Assembly (NCBI GenBank): GCA_047947185.1
Contig: CP170502.1
Location: 5,789,791 to 5,853,790 of the forward strand
Direction of reading: 5' to 3'
Length of the DNA stretch: 64,000 bases
DNA from: JANQJA01 sp047947185
GTDB taxonomy: Bacteria > Pseudomonadota > Gammaproteobacteria > Pseudomonadales > Azotimanducaceae
Under the pieces are notes generated by a model. That model was given only the letters and a program-made list of their open reading frames with translations, searched no databases and had not been told where the DNA came from. The translations under genes and the position numbers were made by a program. Of this stretch, positions 50,923 through 59,610 are shown piece by piece; positions within the stretch are counted from its first letter, which is position 1; the number at the start of each line of letters is the position of its first letter.

Positions 50923-51621
50923 TCAGTCGCGGTTGCGGAGACGTTGTCGCTCGAACTTGAAGATCCAGTCGCGCAGCAGACGGCGTTCCTGGGGTTGCAG
51001 CGTCATAAACTGAAGGCCAATCTCGGATATTTGGCGCCGCGCATCCGTGCGCAGGTGACAGATGCGTGCGTTGGTTGTCAGCACGCTGCTTTCATCCAGT
51101 AACAGCTCACATTCGCTCGTCTCTTCACCGAGGGCCAGGGGATGTTCTCCTTTCAGCAGTACCTTGGCACCACCTTCTGATATGTCACGTACAGTGGCTT
51201 CAAGCTCTTCCTCTCCCACGCGAAAAAAAAGCTGGGGGCGCAGTGACGAGGGTAACGACAGGCGATAGCTCGTGCGCTTCTGGGCATAACGCAGGTACTC
51301 GGGCAAGGAACATTCAAGAAACTTGCCGGCACGATTGGCCCCAATGCGCATAACCCGGCTTGAGAAGCTGACGGGAATGCCCTTGACCCGGCTACGTGCG
51401 GAAAACACACTGCCAGCCTGCACTTCAGCGTCAGTGCCACGGTGGACAACATCATCGAGGATCATGCGATCCGCTGTGACATCCAGCACAATAGAGTTGA
51501 GCCACTGGTCGCTGTCATTAAGCGCGAGGGTAAGCGCGGTACGGGAACTGGCCAGACCCCGGATGATCTGGTTGATTCGGGTTTCCTCAACGACAATCTC
51601 TTCTGAATTGGTACTGGCCAT
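50923..51621 (-). CDS. YcgR-like PilZ-domain flagellar brake
   Basis: 232 residues. N-terminal YcgR-N-like beta barrel (~20-110), then PilZ: the RxxxR motif in YAQKRTSYRLSLPSS and D-x-S-x-x-G in VRDISEGGAKVLL, both needed to bind c-di-GMP. YcgR proteins bind c-di-GMP and slow the flagellar motor. It is the last gene of flgM-flgN-pilZ, 6 bases after flgN, so it shares their sigma-28 promoter. It can read the c-di-GMP level set by the REC-EAL protein. Confidence 0.9.
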   Translation of the reverse strand: MASTNSEEIVVEETRINQIIRGLASSRTALTLALNDSDQWLNSIVLDVTADRMILDDVVHRGTDAEVQAGSVFSARSRVKGIPVSFSSRVMRIGANRAGKFLECSLPEYLRYAQKRTSYRLSLPSSLRPQLFFRVGEEELEATVRDISEGGAKVLLKGEHPLALGEETSECELLLDESSVLTTNARICHLRTDARRQISEIGLQFMTLQPQERRLLRDWIFKFERQRLRNRD

Positions 51622-51627
51622 CCTGAA

Positions 51628-52095
51628 TCAGGCGCTCCCGAGCGGACGTTGACCAAAGTTCGACTGGCTGCTGCCTGTGGCTGTGTAAATCCCGGGAAGT
51701 CCCTGGATTGCGCCTGAGAGCACCTGCAGAGATCGCTGTACCAGATAGTGGCGGCGATTGACGTGCAGACCATTTTCAAGGTTCGACTGCTGGCAGGCTC
51801 GCGCAATCATCAGGTTTTCTTCGAACCGGATGCGCAGTTGGCCACTCGGGTCGATGCCAGACAGGGTCGCGGCAATATCGCCCGATTCGGTCTGGGGCAG
51901 AAGCTGGTGCCAGCTACGACTGATATCTTCCAGTGATCGCACCAGTCGCCGCTTGCGAACGGCCTGGGTGGTCAGTTCGTCTATGGCATCCATGTCCAGC
52001 GCACTGGCTTCTGCCTCCAGCACAGTCTTCAGTGCTGACAGCTGTTCGGATTCCTCAATCAGTTTGGCCTGGATAGCTGACGTATCATGTTGCAT
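51628..52095 (-). CDS. flgN: FlgN, flagellar export chaperone
   Basis: 155 residues from ATG 52095 (MQHDTSAIQAKLIEESEQLS); the frame is open 22 codons further, into the flgM stop. Helical throughout, with LRIRFEENLMIARACQQSNL and a C-terminal LVQRSLQVLSGAIQ characteristic of FlgN. Binds FlgK and FlgL in the cytosol before export. Starts 4 bases after flgM. Confidence 0.88.
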   Translation of the reverse strand: MQHDTSAIQAKLIEESEQLSALKTVLEAEASALDMDAIDELTTQAVRKRRLVRSLEDISRSWHQLLPQTESGDIAATLSGIDPSGQLRIRFEENLMIARACQQSNLENGLHVNRRHYLVQRSLQVLSGAIQGLPGIYTATGSSQSNFGQRPLGSA

Positions 52096-52099
52096 GGCG

Positions 52100-52414
52100 T
52101 CACCCCAGGTCTTTCTGGGACTGCAGAAGCCGCTCGGCAATCTTCTGCGCGTCAACTTCAAAGGTCCCGGCGCTAATGGCTGCTTTCACCGCTTCGACAC
52201 GGGCCTGGTCCACGTCAGGCAGGGTCTCGAGCCTGGCAGCCGTCTGGCGTACATTTTCGGCAGCCGGCGTCAGCGTCACCCGGTCGGCTGAATCTGCAGA
52301 TTTTCCTTCAGGAACAATACCGCTGGCGGCGCTCTGCCGGAGTTTGTCACTGGCAGGCTCAATCCGGGCACCGGTCGTCTGCCCCGTATCAGTGGGCTTC
52401 ATGTGAATAACCAT
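52100..52414 (-). CDS. flgM: FlgM, anti-sigma-28 factor
   Basis: 104 residues from ATG 52414; an ATG four codons later is possible. Unstructured, Ala/Thr-rich N-terminal half, then DRVTLTPAAENVRQTAARLE and VKAAISAGTFEVDAQKIAER, the FlgM C-terminal sigma-binding helices. Holds FliA inactive until exported through the finished hook. It carries a sigma-28 promoter (52442-52468), the class-3 promoter usual for flgM. Confidence 0.92.
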   Translation of the reverse strand: MVIHMKPTDTGQTTGARIEPASDKLRQSAASGIVPEGKSADSADRVTLTPAAENVRQTAARLETLPDVDQARVEAVKAAISAGTFEVDAQKIAERLLQSQKDLG

Positions 52415-52441
52415 TGTTCAGATCCTGTTATGGTGATTTGT

Positions 52442-52468
52442 TTATCGTCCTTTCTCAATTGGTCTTTA
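52442..52468 (-). promoter_or_regulatory. Sigma-28 promoter of flgM
   Basis: On the minus strand TAAA (52468-52465), 15 bases, GACGATAA (52449-52442); one mismatch to GCCGATAA. It gives a ~20-base leader with ACAGGATCTG before the flgM ATG at 52414. Confidence 0.82.
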
Positions 52469-52506
52469 GCACAAAATCCGTAAATTTTTGCCCAGCCGGA
52501 GCGGGT

Positions 52507-53256
52507 TCAGTTGATGACCCTGACGGAACCGTCTTCCATGACGTTTCCTTCAACCCGCCGGCTTGAAAAGGCATTTTTGACAAGCACCTTGTCGCCAAAA
52601 GCACCATCTGATTCTGCCGTTCCGCTGCTGGTTACCCTGAGACCACCACGTTCGACGACCAGGGTAACCCGTTCACCGCGACGCACCAGTTGTCTGTTGC
52701 TCACCATGGCCGTGGTCAGCAGGGTGCCAGCACCCAGCGAGCGGGTCAGTGCCTTGCCAACAGCGTCATCCAACTGTTCAAGATGGGGTACGTAACTGGC
52801 CTGTACTTCCCGTCGGATGATCTTCAGGTCATCTTCAGCAAGAATTGCGCCACGTGCTTTGGCGGCTTTCAGCGCCACAACACTGGTTTGCCAGGTCAGG
52901 GTCACCGGTACATAAATTGTCCAGGCGACAGGTGACTTACACCTGACACCCACAGAGAAGTTCCGCTGAGGCTGGGTTGGCTGATTGCTGAATGTCTCCA
53001 GGGCGCTGTCGCACGCAGCAAGGCGCAGGCGGGCATCCAGCCTGCCGGTTGTGACGGTTGCGTCAGCTCTACCCTGTTTTGCAGCAACGGTCAGACTGTA
53101 GGACCTTGCGGCGTCAATGATGCTCTCGAGCGACTGGCGTTTGTCGCTGGCCACGGCCATCTGCGCAATGCCAATCATGAGGAGGATGGGCAGCGCGTCA
53201 AGTTTCCTGCGTCGGCATTGCCGTTCCGGTGTCAAGTATTTGGCGAATGTCTGCAT
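52507..53256 (-). CDS. flgA: FlgA, P-ring assembly chaperone
   Basis: 249 residues from ATG 53256 with GGGAGACC upstream. A basic N-terminus (about 20 residues) is followed by a signal-like hydrophobic stretch (ALPILLMIGIAQMAVA). The two-domain FlgA pattern follows: LRLAACDSALETFSNQP, VGVRCKSPVAWTIYVPVTL, then the SAF domain AILAEDDLKIIRREVQ and VRRGERVTLVVERGGLRVTS, with GKVLVKN-like VLVKNAFSSRRVEGNV. Exported to the periplasm to help FlgI form the P ring. Divergent from flgB with a sigma-54 promoter. Confidence 0.93.
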   Translation of the reverse strand: MQTFAKYLTPERQCRRRKLDALPILLMIGIAQMAVASDKRQSLESIIDAARSYSLTVAAKQGRADATVTTGRLDARLRLAACDSALETFSNQPTQPQRNFSVGVRCKSPVAWTIYVPVTLTWQTSVVALKAAKARGAILAEDDLKIIRREVQASYVPHLEQLDDAVGKALTRSLGAGTLLTTAMVSNRQLVRRGERVTLVVERGGLRVTSSGTAESDGAFGDKVLVKNAFSSRRVEGNVMEDGSVRVIN

Positions 53257-53325
53257 GCTGGTCTCCCTGATGCGTGGGTTCCGGCGCCCCTGTGCCGAAT
53301 CCGTTTGCTGTTTCACCAGAGTGCT

Positions 53326-53341
53326 TGCAGCCTTCGTGCCA
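53326..53341 (-). promoter_or_regulatory. Sigma-54 promoter of flgA
   Basis: On the minus strand TGGCACGAAGGCTGCA, with GG (53340-53339), ten bases, then GC (53328-53327), the -24/-12 pattern. Close to TGGCAC-N5-TTGCA, one change in the -12 box. Expected leader about 60 bases. Confidence 0.72.
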
Positions 53342-53371
53342 GATTCACGCGACCCGCTGCAGTGCCGGGTG

Positions 53372-53422
53372 GCCGGTAGTTGCCGCCGACCGGCAAGTGC
53401 CTGCCGGTCAATGCCGGCAGGC
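53372..53422. promoter_or_regulatory. Two dyads between flgA and flgB, possible activator sites
   Basis: GCCTGCCGG-TCAATG-CCGGCAGGC (53399-53422) is a perfect 9-base dyad, and GCCGGT...ACCGGC (53372-53394) a looser one to its left. They sit about 50-90 bases upstream of the flgB -24 box and 30-80 upstream of the flgA one, where a FleQ/FlrC-type enhancer-binding protein would bind. Which protein binds is unknown. Confidence 0.5.
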
Positions 53423-53460
53423 GGCCTGCGCTATGCCGAAAAGCAGGGGCTCCGAAGTGT

Positions 53461-53476
53461 TGGCATGTGGATTGCT
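53461..53476 (+). promoter_or_regulatory. Sigma-54 promoter of the flgB operon
   Basis: TGGCATGTGGATTGCT with GG (53462-53463), ten bases, GC (53474-53475). Matches TTGGCA-N-TTGCT with the preceding T. The first flgB codon is 36 bases after. Confidence 0.82.
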
Positions 53477-53511
53477 AAATCATCGGTGACAGGATTTGGA
53501 ATCGTAGTCCC

Positions 53512-53892
53512 ATGAACTGGATCGACAATGCCATCAGTGTTGAAAGCAGGATGCTGTCACTCCGTGCCCAGCGGGCTGAAGTTATTGCAACAAATATCGC
53601 CAATGCAGATACCCCCGGCTACAAGGCGAGAGACGTCAGGTTCTCGGACGTCATGGGCCAGGTGGCGAGCGAATCCCTGCAGGCGTCGGCCCCCGGTCAT
53701 TTTTCGCCAGGTATTGCAGAGGCCGGATCCACTGTTCTGCGTGAAGGCAGCAAGGAGAACGCCAACGGCAATACGGTGTCGCGGGAATTTGAGCAGGCGG
53801 CCTATACACAGAATGCCATCCAGTACATGGCGACACTCAGGTTCCTGAACGGGAGTGTCCAGGGACTGATGAAAGCGCTTCGAGGAGACTAG
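53512..53892 (+). CDS. flgB: FlgB, proximal rod protein
   Basis: 126 residues from ATG 53512. Rod signature LRAQRAEVIATNIANADTPG near the N-terminus (the ANxxTPG motif), and the C-terminal YMATLRFLNGSVQGLMKALR helix typical of rod proteins. First structural gene of the flg operon. Forms the proximal rod through the periplasm. Two bases separate it from flgC. Confidence 0.96.
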   Translation: MNWIDNAISVESRMLSLRAQRAEVIATNIANADTPGYKARDVRFSDVMGQVASESLQASAPGHFSPGIAEAGSTVLREGSKENANGNTVSREFEQAAYTQNAIQYMATLRFLNGSVQGLMKALRGD

Positions 53893-53894
53893 TC

Positions 53895-54305
53895 ATGAGC
53901 CTAAGCAACGTATTTAACCTGTCAGGATCTGCGCTGCATGCACAGAATGTCCGGCTTAACACCATTGCGCTCAATATTGCCAACGCAGACTCTATTGCAG
54001 GCTCGCCGGAAACAACATTCCGGGCCCAGATACCCGTGTTCCGAGCGGTATTTGACGAGCAGCAGGGCTCCCAGGGAGTTGGCGTCCGCGTTGTCGGAAT
54101 TGTTGAAGATACCACTGCCCCCCGCAAGCAGTACATGCCGGAAAACCCCATGGCTGATGACGATGGGTTTATCTACATGCCAAACATCAACGCGGTTGAG
54201 CAGATGTCAAACATGATGAGCGCCTCGCGTTCGTTCCAGGTGAACATCGAGATGATGAATACGGCCAAGGAACTCATGATGCGAACACTGACAATCGGAC
54301 AGTAG
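53895..54305 (+). CDS. flgC: FlgC, proximal rod protein
   Basis: 136 residues from ATG 53895, with CGAGGAGACT upstream. SALHAQNVRLNTIALNIANA is the rod motif; the usual TPG after it is changed (ADSIAGSPE). DDDGFIYMPNINAVEQMSNM and the C-terminal NTAKELMMRTLTIGQ are typical. Normal length. Ten bases from flgD. Confidence 0.96.
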   Translation: MSLSNVFNLSGSALHAQNVRLNTIALNIANADSIAGSPETTFRAQIPVFRAVFDEQQGSQGVGVRVVGIVEDTTAPRKQYMPENPMADDDGFIYMPNINAVEQMSNMMSASRSFQVNIEMMNTAKELMMRTLTIGQ

Positions 54306-54315
54306 GGAGAGCTCC

Positions 54316-54978
54316 ATGGACAAAATCAGCTCGGTCGAGACACTTTTCCCGGCACAGGTGCCAGGCGCTGGTCGGGGCAAGTCGGACCTGGGACAGGAAG
54401 ACTTTATGGCATTACTGGTGGCACAGCTTGAAAACCAGGATCCGGGTAAACCCATGGACAATTTTGATTTTCTGTCTCAGATCGCCCAGTTCGGCATGGT
54501 TGATGGTATCCAGAATCTGCAGGGATCATTTACGGACGTGGCGGACTCCTTTCGTACCGGCCAGCTCATCTCAGCCACCGGTCTGCTTGGCCGGCAAGTG
54601 ATGGCTGACTCCCCCGTCGCCCTGTTGGACCAAAACAGTTTCATTGAGGGGACAATTGACGTGCCGCCGGGTTCCGCCAACATTTCGGTAGAAGTCAGGA
54701 CAGCAGGTGGAGAGCGCGTATGGTCAGAGACAATGCCTGCGGGCCAGCCTGGACTGCAGCCTTTCCTTTTTGAAGGGAAACGAAGTGATGGCGAGGCTCT
54801 GCCTGCGGGATTGTATTCGTTCAGCGCAACGACCCAGGTAGCCGGCCAGACCCAGGTACTGAAGGTTAGCACCTTGAGCCGCGTAGACAGTGTCAGCGTG
54901 GACGCAGCCGGCGAACTTACCCTGGCGCTTTCCAATGGTGAAGCTGTCACCCTCGACAGCATTGAAGAATTCAAGTAG
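54316..54978 (+). CDS. flgD: FlgD, hook cap scaffold
   Basis: 220 residues from ATG 54316 with AGGGAGAG upstream. FlgD N-terminal motif QEDFMALLVAQLENQDPGKP followed by DFLSQIAQFGMVDGIQNLQG. The C-terminal part has a FlgD-type Ig-like/Tudor module (PAGLYSFSATTQVAGQ). Caps the growing hook and is discarded later. Normal length. Confidence 0.96.
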   Translation: MDKISSVETLFPAQVPGAGRGKSDLGQEDFMALLVAQLENQDPGKPMDNFDFLSQIAQFGMVDGIQNLQGSFTDVADSFRTGQLISATGLLGRQVMADSPVALLDQNSFIEGTIDVPPGSANISVEVRTAGGERVWSETMPAGQPGLQPFLFEGKRSDGEALPAGLYSFSATTQVAGQTQVLKVSTLSRVDSVSVDAAGELTLALSNGEAVTLDSIEEFK

Positions 54979-55003
54979 ACGATTTTCGTAAAGGAGCACT
55001 GGT

Positions 55004-56269
55004 ATGGCATTCGAAACTGCAGTTTCCGGCATTAAGGCAGCATCTGCTGACCTGAGTATTATTGGCAATAACGTGGCGAACAGTTCAACCACGGCTTTCA
55101 AGGCATCAAGTGCCCATTTCGCAGATGTTTTTACCTCGAGTCTGCTTGGCACGGGCAGCAACCAGGTGGGTAAAGGGGTTTCTCTTGCCAGCGTTGGGCA
55201 GGATTTCGGCCAGGGCAATATTACCTTCACCAGTAACTCCCTGGACATGGCAATCAATGGCAGCGGTTTTTTTGTGCTGAGCGACGAGGGTGCGGCGCTC
55301 TACACCCGGTCCGGTAATTTTCACGTGGATAAAGAGGGATTTATCGTTGGGAACGGTGGGCATCGCCTGCAGGGAATTCAGGCAACACCGGGGGGTGACC
55401 TGGTCGGGCAGGTAACGGACCTCAGGATAGACTCATCGCTGATCGATCCGCGTCCAACTCAGCGAGTGGATCTTGGAGTAAACCTTGACTCAAGGGAAGC
55501 AGCGGCGTTAGTGCCCTGGGGTGGGCCTTACGACGCGTTTGCCTCGCCCCCAACCACACCTTCCCCCGATATGTTCAATTCTTCTACTTCGGTTACCGTG
55601 TATGACGGCCAGGGTGTACCCCATGCCATGAGCCTCTATTTTGTCAAGTCGGCAACTCCCAATGAATGGAACATCCACTCGATGATAGACGGGGTCAGCG
55701 TGGGTGGCCCGGATACGGTGACCTTCCAGTCAAATGGGCAGTTTGATCCCGCCACTCTCCCGATTGCCATCAATATTACGGGTTGGGCTCCGCTCAACCC
55801 GAATGGATTGCCTTCCGGTGCGGGTGTGCAGGCCATTACCCTTGACCTGTCTGCAACCTCCCAACTTGGCAGCGATTTTGCGGTTTCAACCATTGAACAG
55901 GATGGATACAGCTCTGGGCAGTTGCGAGGCCTGGAAATCGACAATGCAGGTGTGATGTTTGCGCGATACACCAATGGCCAGTCGCGTCAATTCGCCCAGG
56001 TGCTGCTGGCAAACTTTACCAACCCCAACGGACTGCAGGCCAACGGTGACACCGGTTGGTCGGAGACAGCGGCAAGCGGGGTGCCGGTCATTGGAACGGC
56101 AGGTACCTCGGGTATGGGCGTGATCCAGTCAGGTGCACTGGAAGATTCAAATGTTGAACTGACGGAACAACTGGTTCGCATGATTGTTGCGCAGCGTAAC
56201 TTCCAGGCGAACGCACAGATGATCCAGACGGAAGACGCCGTGACCCAGACCATCATTAATCTTCGCTAG
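55004..56269 (+). CDS. flgE: FlgE, hook protein
   Basis: 421 residues from ATG 55004 with AAAGGAGC upstream. N-terminal FETAVSGIKAASADLSIIGN then NNVANSSTTAFKASSAHFAD; the middle hook domains; C-terminal LTEQLVRMIVAQRNFQANAQ and MIQTEDAVTQTIINLR. Builds the universal joint outside the cell. Length normal for the family. Confidence 0.96.
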   Translation: MAFETAVSGIKAASADLSIIGNNVANSSTTAFKASSAHFADVFTSSLLGTGSNQVGKGVSLASVGQDFGQGNITFTSNSLDMAINGSGFFVLSDEGAALYTRSGNFHVDKEGFIVGNGGHRLQGIQATPGGDLVGQVTDLRIDSSLIDPRPTQRVDLGVNLDSREAAALVPWGGPYDAFASPPTTPSPDMFNSSTSVTVYDGQGVPHAMSLYFVKSATPNEWNIHSMIDGVSVGGPDTVTFQSNGQFDPATLPIAINITGWAPLNPNGLPSGAGVQAITLDLSATSQLGSDFAVSTIEQDGYSSGQLRGLEIDNAGVMFARYTNGQSRQFAQVLLANFTNPNGLQANGDTGWSETAASGVPVIGTAGTSGMGVIQSGALEDSNVELTEQLVRMIVAQRNFQANAQMIQTEDAVTQTIINLR

Positions 56270-56292
56270 TCGGGCCTGAAGGAAACAAGCTG

Positions 56293-57015
56293 ATGGACAT
56301 CATGGTTCGGCTCGCAATGTCAGGTGCCAAAGACACCATGCTCGCGCAGGCTGTCAACGCCCAGAATCTGGCGAATGCAAGTACACCCGGCTTTCGTGCG
56401 GATCTGGTGAAGTTTCTGAGCGAACAGACTGCCGAGGGTGAAATCTCAAGGGTCGTCAACAGTGTGGACCTGCGCCACGGCGAATTGCGCACAACCAATC
56501 GTACCCTGGATGTGGCTGTCAACGGCGATGGCTGGATGACGGTGCAGGCTGATGATGGCAGTCAGGCGTTTACGCGACGGGGTGATCTGCAGGTGAATGG
56601 TCAGGGCCAACTCACCAATGGCGCGGGCCTGCCAATCGTGGGGAACAACGGGCCCATTGCCCTGCCGCCGTTTGCTGAAATTGAGATTGGCTCTGACGGT
56701 ACCATCTCCATCCTGCCGCTGGGGCAGGGCCCCAATTCGCTCGCAGTCATCGACCGAATCCGGCTGGTGCAGGCTGATGCCAACGGTCTTGAGAAGGGGT
56801 TGGACGGACTGTTACGACTGAAAGCCGGTTTTGAAGCGGTGCCTGACCAGGAAGTGGAGCTGGTGTCAGGCACCCTGGAAGGCAGTAACGTCAATCCTAT
56901 CGAATCGCTGGTGCGCATGATTGATCTCGCGCGGCAGTTTGAATCCCAGGTCAAGATCATGGATACCGCCGAGACCAACGATCAGTCCCTGGCGTCAGTC
57001 ATGCGACTGACATAA
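56293..57015 (+). CDS. flgF: FlgF, proximal rod protein
   Basis: 240 residues from ATG 56293 with GGAAACAAGCTG upstream. MSGAKDTMLAQAVNAQNLAN then ASTPGFRADLVKFLSEQ (rod motif); LEGSNVNPIESLVRMIDLAR at the C-terminus. Normal FlgF length and order between flgE and flgG. Confidence 0.95.
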   Translation: MDIMVRLAMSGAKDTMLAQAVNAQNLANASTPGFRADLVKFLSEQTAEGEISRVVNSVDLRHGELRTTNRTLDVAVNGDGWMTVQADDGSQAFTRRGDLQVNGQGQLTNGAGLPIVGNNGPIALPPFAEIEIGSDGTISILPLGQGPNSLAVIDRIRLVQADANGLEKGLDGLLRLKAGFEAVPDQEVELVSGTLEGSNVNPIESLVRMIDLARQFESQVKIMDTAETNDQSLASVMRLT

Positions 57016-57058
57016 CCGCGGACTTACCAGGTTTACAAGGAATCACAGGAGTACACAG

Positions 57059-57844
57059 ATGAACCAGGCGCTATGGATTGCGAAGACGGGGCTCGAGGCC
57101 CAGCAGAACAAGATGTCGACGATCGCCAACAACCTGTCGAATGCCTCAACCGCGGGTTTCAAGCGGTCGCGAGCCGTGTTTGAGGACCTTTTGTACCAGA
57201 ACGTCAGGCAGGTGGGGGCACAGTCCTCGCAGGATACCCAACTGGCGTCCGGCTTCATGCTGGGTATGGGTGTCAGGACAGTCGCTACAGAAAAGATTTT
57301 CAGCCAGGGTGCGCTTGTGCAGTCAGAAAACCCACTGGATGTGGCCATACAGGGGCGTGGTTTCCTGCAGGTGCTTCGGCCGGACGGCACGCTGTCCTAC
57401 TCCCGCGACGGTGCCTTCCAGGTTAACAGCCAGGGCCAGATGGTGACCTCCAGCGGTTACGTTGTGCAACCGGTAATCAATATTCCGCAAAACGCCGTGG
57501 CCGTAAATATTGGCAGTGATGGCACGGTCAGCGTGAGTGTACCAGGGCAGGCCCAGTTGCAGCAGGTTGGTACCATCCAGCTGGCCGACTTTGTCAATCC
57601 GTCCGGGCTACAGCCCATTGGCGAAAACCTGTTCCTTGAGTCGGGTGCCAGCGGGGCCCCCCAACTGGGGACACCGGGACTCGGTGGGCTGGGCTCACTC
57701 CAGCAGGGGTTCACAGAATCGTCAAACGTGAATGTGGTGGAAGAACTTGTGAACATGATCGAAACCCAGCGGGTGTATGAAATGAACTCCAAGGCCATTT
57801 CAACAACCGACCAGATGCTCCAGTTCGTCACCAATAACCTGTAG
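57059..57844 (+). CDS. flgG: FlgG, distal rod protein
   Basis: 261 residues from ATG 57059 with ATCACAGGAGTAC upstream. NQALWIAKTGLEAQQNKMST then NNLSNASTAGFKRSRAVFED is the FlgG start pattern. ESSNVNVVEELVNMIETQRV then YEMNSKAISTTDQMLQFVTN ends it. Standard length 260-262. Confidence 0.97.
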   Translation: MNQALWIAKTGLEAQQNKMSTIANNLSNASTAGFKRSRAVFEDLLYQNVRQVGAQSSQDTQLASGFMLGMGVRTVATEKIFSQGALVQSENPLDVAIQGRGFLQVLRPDGTLSYSRDGAFQVNSQGQMVTSSGYVVQPVINIPQNAVAVNIGSDGTVSVSVPGQAQLQQVGTIQLADFVNPSGLQPIGENLFLESGASGAPQLGTPGLGGLGSLQQGFTESSNVNVVEELVNMIETQRVYEMNSKAISTTDQMLQFVTNNL

Positions 57845-57853
57845 GCAAATCTC

Positions 57854-58516
57854 ATGAAACTGCTGACCTTGTGTAGTCTGATTGCCATCCTGGCAGGGTG
57901 CTCATCGACGCCTCCGCTGGCCGGCCCGGTACCCTATCCACACTACGTGGATGCGCCGGTTACGCCGGCACCGGTTACCGGTGGTATTCAGGTCGGAACC
58001 CAGGAGCTGTTTGCTGATATTCGGGCCCGTCAGGTGGGTGACATACTCATTATTGAGCTGGAAGAGTATACCGACGCGGAAAAAAGCAGCAGCACCAGTA
58101 TCGCCAGGAACAGCAGCAACAGCATCACCAACCCGATCCTGGCTGGCCGCACGCGGGTCATAGGCAATGCGTCCAACCTGGAATTCCAGCTCGATTCCGA
58201 CCATGAGTTCCAGGGGGGCAGCGACAGCAACCAGAGCAATCGACTGAAGGGCACCATTGCCGTGACGGTCGCGCGGGTACTGCCGGGTGGTAACCTGCTG
58301 GTCTCCGGCGAAAAGTGGGTCAGCATCAATCGCGGCCGGGAGTTTATCCAGTTGTCGGGGATTGTGCGTCCGGTGGACGTGAGCCTTGAAAACACCGTAC
58401 CGTCCTGGCGCATCGCCAATGCCGAGATTCATTATGGTGGTGAGGGCGAAACTGCCAACGCCAACACCGCGGGCTGGCTCTCCCGATTTTTCATGGGGGC
58501 AATATGGCCATTCTAG
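57854..58516 (+). CDS. flgH: FlgH, L-ring lipoprotein
   Basis: 220 residues from ATG 57854. Signal peptide with lipobox ILAGC, so it is lipidated and forms the outer-membrane L ring. Family blocks: LFADIRARQVGDILIIELEE and GNLLVSGEKWVSINRGREFI, then LSGIVRPVDVSLENTVPSWR and IANAEIHYGGEG. The 3' end overlaps flgI by 13 bases. Confidence 0.96.
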   Translation: MKLLTLCSLIAILAGCSSTPPLAGPVPYPHYVDAPVTPAPVTGGIQVGTQELFADIRARQVGDILIIELEEYTDAEKSSSTSIARNSSNSITNPILAGRTRVIGNASNLEFQLDSDHEFQGGSDSNQSNRLKGTIAVTVARVLPGGNLLVSGEKWVSINRGREFIQLSGIVRPVDVSLENTVPSWRIANAEIHYGGEGETANANTAGWLSRFFMGAIWPF

Positions 58517-59610
58517 TCAGGGTAGTGGTTTTGCTGGCGCTGCTTTCTGCCGGTAGTGCCAACGCCATGCGGATCAAGGATCTGACCAGCATTGCGGGCG
58601 TGCGCGAGAACCAGCTGCTGGGCTATGGGCTGGTGATTGGGCTAGATGGCACGGGCGATCAGACCGCACAGACTTTTTTTACCGAACAGAGCATGAAGAA
58701 TATGCTGAACCGTCTGGGCGTTGTTGTGCCGGACGGAATCAGCCTGCAGTTGAAAAATGTGGCAGCGGTGATGGTCCAGGCCAGGCTGCCAGCTTTTGCC
58801 AAGACCGGGCAGACCCTGGACGTTACCGTGTTATCAATTGGCAACGCCAAGAGTTTGCGAGGGGGCGCCCTCGTGATGACACCGCTCAAGGGCAACGATG
58901 GCCAGACTTATGCGATTGCCCAGGGTAACCTGATTGTTGGCGGTTTTGGCGCAGAAGGTGCGAGCGGTTCCAGTGTCACTGTAAACAGCACCAGTTCCGG
59001 CCGGATTCCCAATGGCGCCATGATTGAACGGGTGGTGCCGAGTCCTTTTGCTGCAGCCAGTCTCTTGCAACTCAATCTGCATGATCCGGACTTCACCACT
59101 GCGCGGCGACTTGCCGAGACGATCAACCAGTTTATTGGCTCAAACATTGCCCGTGCCCTGGACAGTGTGTCGGTTGAGGTCAGCGTGCCCGAGGACTACT
59201 CGCAGAAAGTTGCGTTTGTCTCGGAACTGGAGAATCTGACCTTTAACCCGGGGGAAGCGGCAGCCCGAATTATCGTCAACTCTCGTACCGGCACCGTGGT
59301 CATAGGCAGTCACGTCAGGGTGCTACCAGCCGCGGTGTCCCACGGCAGCCTGACCGTCTCGGTCAGCGAACGGCCCGCGGTGAGTCAGCCGGCACCTTTT
59401 GCGCGTCGGGGTGATACGGTGGTGGTGCCGGAATCCAATGTCAAAATTACCCAGGATGAAAACCCGATGTTTGTGTTTGAATCGGGTGTATCCCTTGAAG
59501 ACCTGGTCAAGGCGGTCAACGACGTCGGTGCGCCACCCGGTGACCTGGTGTCGATTCTTGAAGCATTGAAGGAAGTTGGGGCGTTGCAGGCCCAACTGAT
59601 TGTGATATGA
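58504..59610 (+). CDS. flgI: FlgI, P-ring protein
   Basis: 368 residues from ATG 58504. Signal peptide ending SAGSANA. Pattern RIKDLTSIAGVRENQLLGYG, LVIGLDGTGDQTAQTFFTEQ, SMKNMLNRLGVVVPDG and later LRGGALVMTPLKGNDGQTYA; C-terminal VNDVGAPPGDLVSILEALKE. Periplasmic; its assembly needs FlgA. Normal length. Overlaps flgJ by ATGA. Confidence 0.97.
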   Translation: MAILVRVVVLLALLSAGSANAMRIKDLTSIAGVRENQLLGYGLVIGLDGTGDQTAQTFFTEQSMKNMLNRLGVVVPDGISLQLKNVAAVMVQARLPAFAKTGQTLDVTVLSIGNAKSLRGGALVMTPLKGNDGQTYAIAQGNLIVGGFGAEGASGSSVTVNSTSSGRIPNGAMIERVVPSPFAAASLLQLNLHDPDFTTARRLAETINQFIGSNIARALDSVSVEVSVPEDYSQKVAFVSELENLTFNPGEAAARIIVNSRTGTVVIGSHVRVLPAAVSHGSLTVSVSERPAVSQPAPFARRGDTVVVPESNVKITQDENPMFVFESGVSLEDLVKAVNDVGAPPGDLVSILEALKEVGALQAQLIVI

